Assembly (NCBI GenBank): GCA_012964265.1
Contig: DTUH01000205.1
Span: 1-9,361 of the forward strand
Length of the DNA: 9,361 bases
Source: Candidatus Lambdaproteobacteria bacterium
GTDB lineage: Bacteria > SAR324 > NAC60-12
Direction of reading: 5' to 3'
Shown here: positions 7,279 to 9,361 of the stretch, in pieces
Position numbering within the stretch: position 1 is the first letter of the stretch
Layout of the letters: every line of letters begins with the position of its first letter
Notes under the pieces: model-generated
Database searches by the model: none
Seen by the model: the letters and a program-made list of their open reading frames with translations, nothing else
What the model was told of the DNA's origin: nothing
Translations under genes and position numbers: made by a program

Positions 7279-7290
7279 GTCTGAACTCAA
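7275..7290 (+). repeat. Small hairpin spanning the cyclase stop and abutting the tlyA start
   Basis: TTGAGT, a CTGA loop and ACTCAA form a perfect 6-bp stem. It contains the cyclase TGA stop (7276-7278) and ends at the base before the tlyA ATG. There is no poly-U tract, so it is not a terminator. It could limit tlyA initiation until a ribosome finishing the cyclase opens it. The stem is weak (two G-C pairs). Confidence 0.4.
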
Positions 7291-8049
7291 ATGAAACAAC
7301 GTCTTGATCGGCTGCTTGTAGAACAAAAACTCGCTCCTTCCCGCGAAAAAGCACAGGCGTTTATCATGGCGGGTAAAGTAAGGGTTGACGGCCAGCCGGC
7401 GGGGAAATCCGGACGTATGATTAGTTCGGACTCGCAATTGGAAGTTCTGGGGCCGGACCAGCCTTATGTAAGCCGTGGGGGTGTGAAACTTCAAGCTGCT
7501 CTGGGCAATTTTGGTATTAATCCTAAAGGTCTAGTCGCTCTGGACATTGGCTCTTCGACAGGCGGATTTACTCACTGTTTACTGCTTGGTGGTGCGGAAA
7601 AAGTGTTTGCTGTCGATGTGGGCTACGGTCAACTTGCGTGGGAATTGAGGCAGGAACCACGCGTGGTTTTGATGGAGCGTACAAATATTCGGCACCTTAA
7701 ATTTGAGCGCCTGGGCGAATACGTAGACTTGGTGGTCATTGACGTTTCTTTCATTTCTCTGCGTTTGATTTTCCCAAAAGCTCTGGAGTTTCTCAAACCG
7801 GCAGGATCTCTAGTGGCACTGGTCAAACCCCAGTTTGAAGCCGGAGCAGATGAAGTAGGCAAACGCGGTAAAGTGAGTGATACGGCGGTGCAGGAAAGAG
7901 TTCTGGAAGACCTGAAAGCTGAAGCTCAAGCAATTGGCTTTATTGTTTCAGGTCAGACAAAATCCGCAATTGTCGGCAAAAAAAGCGGTAACGAAGAATT
8001 TTTTCTGTGGCTGCAAAAACCTCAAAAATCAGATCCAAATGACTCATGA
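7291..8049 (+). CDS. tlyA: TlyA-type rRNA (cytidine-2'-O)-methyltransferase
   Basis: TlyA is an S-adenosylmethionine-dependent enzyme that 2'-O-methylates cytidine in 23S rRNA and, in some forms, 16S rRNA; old annotations call it haemolysin. This 252-residue protein has an N-terminal S4 RNA-binding domain (about 3-53), a short linker, YVSRGGVKL (59-67), and an FtsJ-like Rossmann methyltransferase domain with the SAM-binding loop LDIGSSTGGFT (84-94). The proposed catalytic tetrad of Mycobacterium tuberculosis TlyA (K69, D154, K182, E238, as I recall) corresponds here to K66, D151 in VIDVSFIS, K179 in VKPQFE and E235 in GNEEFF, all shifted by exactly three residues. I cannot tell the type I (23S only) from the type II (both subunits) form. 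It begins 12 bp after the cyclase with no Shine-Dalgarno, and its TGA overlaps the parB ATG (ATGA at 8046-8049), implying cotranscription and translational coupling with parB. Confidence 0.95.
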   Translation: MKQRLDRLLVEQKLAPSREKAQAFIMAGKVRVDGQPAGKSGRMISSDSQLEVLGPDQPYVSRGGVKLQAALGNFGINPKGLVALDIGSSTGGFTHCLLLGGAEKVFAVDVGYGQLAWELRQEPRVVLMERTNIRHLKFERLGEYVDLVVIDVSFISLRLIFPKALEFLKPAGSLVALVKPQFEAGADEVGKRGKVSDTAVQERVLEDLKAEAQAIGFIVSGQTKSAIVGKKSGNEEFFLWLQKPQKSDPNDS

Positions 8050-8918
8050 ATAACGATCACTCTCCACTTGATCTTCCGGACCAAACTTTGCTTCGTGTTT
8101 CTGTGGAACAAATTGTTCCGAATCCTCAACAACCCCGTAAACATTTTCCACAAAAATCATTGCAGGAACTGGCCCAGTCAATTCAGGCTCAGGGGGTTCT
8201 GCAGCCTTTAGTTGTCCGCAAGCATCCAAGTTTAGATAATCACTATGAATTGGTTGCCGGAGAACGACGCTGGCGGGCCTTAAAACAGCTTGAAGTGTCT
8301 CAAGTTCCAGTAGTCTTGCGGCAGGTTGGTGATGACGAGATGCTGGAAGTGGCACTTCTGGAAAATATTCAGCGCGAAAATCTTAGTGTTATTGAAGAAG
8401 CTCAGTCTTATCAGGACCTGCTGCAAAGGCACGGCTACACCCAGGAAGAACTGGCCCAGAGAATCGGTAAAGATCGCTCTACAATTGCAAATCAGATGCG
8501 CTTACTGCAACTCCCGTCAGCACTGAAAAATGACCTTGAAACCGGTCGCATTAGTGTAGGACATGCTCGCTCAATTTTGTCACTTCCCGGAACTGCATTT
8601 CAACTGGGAATGCGGGAACGCCTTTTACTGAATTCCTGGTCGGTACGTGAAACAGAGCGACAAGTCCGTTTGAAACTGGATGTGCTTGCAATCAATCCGG
8701 AAAAACAGGGTGAGAACAATGCAAAGGGCGGAGGTTCAGAAACTCAGGTTTCCAAAGCGGAAACGGATATGCAGCTACAAAATCTGGAAGAAGAACTTCA
8801 GCGCCGACTGAGAACCCGTGTGAAGATTAAATTCCATCAAGGAAAAGGACAGATCAAAATTGATTATTTTTCTTTGGAGGAATTTGAACGCCTTTATGAT
8901 TTGCTTATAACTTCCTGA
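8046..8918 (+). CDS. parB: Chromosome-partitioning protein ParB (Spo0J family CTPase)
   Basis: ParB binds parS sites near the replication origin, spreads as a CTP-dependent clamp, and directs origin segregation and condensin loading with ParA. The 290-residue protein has all the landmarks: box I NPQQPR (26-31), CTP-binding GERRWRA (72-78), ENIQREN (106-112), the parS-reading helix-turn-helix (about 132-156, TQEELAQRIGKDRSTIANQ), the GHARSILSLP segment (172-181), SVRETE (199-204), a flexible linker (about 215-238) and a C-terminal dimerisation domain (about 240-290). Length and motifs are those of a chromosomal ParB. Unusually, parA is not beside it: the upstream neighbour is tlyA, overlapping by ATGA without a separate ribosome-binding site, and the downstream neighbour is a cyclase. 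If parA exists it must lie elsewhere. The codons for SVRETE contain a perfect right arm of the parS palindrome. Confidence 0.95.
   Translation: MNNDHSPLDLPDQTLLRVSVEQIVPNPQQPRKHFPQKSLQELAQSIQAQGVLQPLVVRKHPSLDNHYELVAGERRWRALKQLEVSQVPVVLRQVGDDEMLEVALLENIQRENLSVIEEAQSYQDLLQRHGYTQEELAQRIGKDRSTIANQMRLLQLPSALKNDLETGRISVGHARSILSLPGTAFQLGMRERLLLNSWSVRETERQVRLKLDVLAINPEKQGENNAKGGGSETQVSKAETDMQLQNLEEELQRRLRTRVKIKFHQGKGQIKIDYFSLEEFERLYDLLITS
8645..8654 (+). promoter_or_regulatory. parS-like half-site inside parB
   Basis: ACGTGAAACA equals the right-hand ten bases of the widely conserved parS palindrome TGTTTCACGTGAAACA. The left arm is degenerate: none of the six bases at 8639-8644 matches. It falls in the codons for the VRET segment. 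In Bacillus subtilis the original parS lies inside spo0J, as I recall at the matching PRET codons. Here it may be a relic, a weak site, or simply codon choice at a conserved motif. Confidence 0.22.
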
Positions 8919-9006
8919 CTACTGTTTTCAACTCTCAGTCTAATTGAACGACAAAAGATGAGGCTGATGTTCCTAATCTATTATTAACTATATTTGAGAA
9001 CTCGCC

Positions 9007-9361
9007 ATGGCAGATAAAAAAACAGAACGTAAAGTCACGGTAATCCTGGCGACAGATGTTGTGGGTTACAGCACCATGATGGAAGAAAACGAAGAACAGA
9101 CACTCGCCAACCTCAAAGCCTGCCGCAGTATCATCGACGGACTGATCAAGGAACATCACGGACGTATCTTCAACACCGCCGGAGACTCCATTCTTGCCGA
9201 GTTCCAAAGTGCTGTAGAAGCAGTTATCTGTGCCTCAGAGTTTCAAAACACAATCAAGGAGCGTAACAATTCCGTCAGTGCAGAGGAACAGATGCAGTTC
9301 AGGCTCGGCATCAACATGGGGGACGTGGTTATCGAGGGCGACAACCTCTACGGCGAGGGAG
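9007..9361 (+). CDS. Second class III nucleotide cyclase, N-terminal part only (runs off right edge)
   Basis: The frame is open from this ATG to the last base (118 codons and one extra base). An in-frame TGA at 8995-8997 excludes an upstream start, and only a weak GAG (8996-8998) stands in for a Shine-Dalgarno. ILATDVVGYSTMM (13-25) holds the first metal-binding aspartate D17, and FNTAGDSILAEF (55-66) the second, D60. FRLGINMGDVVIEGD (98-112) is the following conserved strand. There is no membrane segment, so this is a soluble cyclase whose catalytic domain comes first, a layout often followed by TPR or TolB-like domains. The position that usually holds the adenine-selecting lysine is N57, as in the FNTAGDS subfamily I remember, so the nucleotide product is uncertain. 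Nine of ten isoleucines are ATC and seven of eight asparagines AAC, unlike the upstream genes. It begins 88 bp after parB, with no clear terminator between them. Confidence 0.9.
   Translation, partial: MADKKTERKVTVILATDVVGYSTMMEENEEQTLANLKACRSIIDGLIKEHHGRIFNTAGDSILAEFQSAVEAVICASEFQNTIKERNNSVSAEEQMQFRLGINMGDVVIEGDNLYGEG

Noticed and set aside
8919..9006. Terminator or strong promoter between parB and the second cyclase
   Set aside because: No hairpin with a U tract is present. AT-rich -10-like strings (TATTAT, TATATT) lack a fitting -35, so neither can be supported.
8935..9207. Minus-strand frame of 90 codons over the start of the second cyclase
   Set aside because: It overlaps antisense to the conserved cyclase metal-binding motifs and has no recognisable domain.

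Overview
The window looks like chromosomal DNA from a Gram-negative bacterium. LpxK (lipid A synthesis) and an outer-membrane secretin both require an outer membrane. ParB, TlyA and class III nucleotide cyclases point to an ordinary bacterial chromosome rather than a plasmid or phage. Base composition is fairly AT-rich. The phylum cannot be fixed from this sequence; a deep-branching proteobacterium-like lineage (for example SAR324 or a delta-like group) is a guess only. I see no tRNA, rRNA, CRISPR array, transposase, insertion sequence or integrase.

The window divides into two arms that diverge from a 325-bp intergenic region (4878-5202). The left arm is all on the minus strand. Reading from the centre outward it holds a signal-peptide-bearing secretin with a type III secretion (SctC-like) look, lpxK overlapping it by ATGA, an ssnA-type amidohydrolase with its own good sigma70-like promoter, and the first 164 codons of ygfK running off the left edge. 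The ssnA and ygfK genes are a known partnership in anaerobic purine/urate catabolism clusters, so that pathway probably continues to the left of base 1. The secretin-lpxK pair forms a separate envelope-biogenesis unit.

The right arm is all on the plus strand. It holds a CHASE2-membrane-cyclase-TPR sensor enzyme whose active-site residues predict a class IIIb adenylate cyclase. Next come tlyA (rRNA 2'-O-methyltransferase) and parB (chromosome partition CTPase), again joined by an ATGA overlap. Last is the 5' part of a second, different and soluble class III cyclase with distinctly C-ending codon use. parA, the usual partner of parB, is absent. Two cyclases within about 1.7 kb of each other suggest a cyclic-nucleotide-rich signalling organism.

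The most unusual points are the orphan SctC-like secretin coupled to lpxK, the parA-less tlyA-parB couplet flanked by two cyclases, a parS-like half-site inside parB, and the scarcity of Shine-Dalgarno sequences. No complete, clearly new multi-gene system can be claimed from this window alone.
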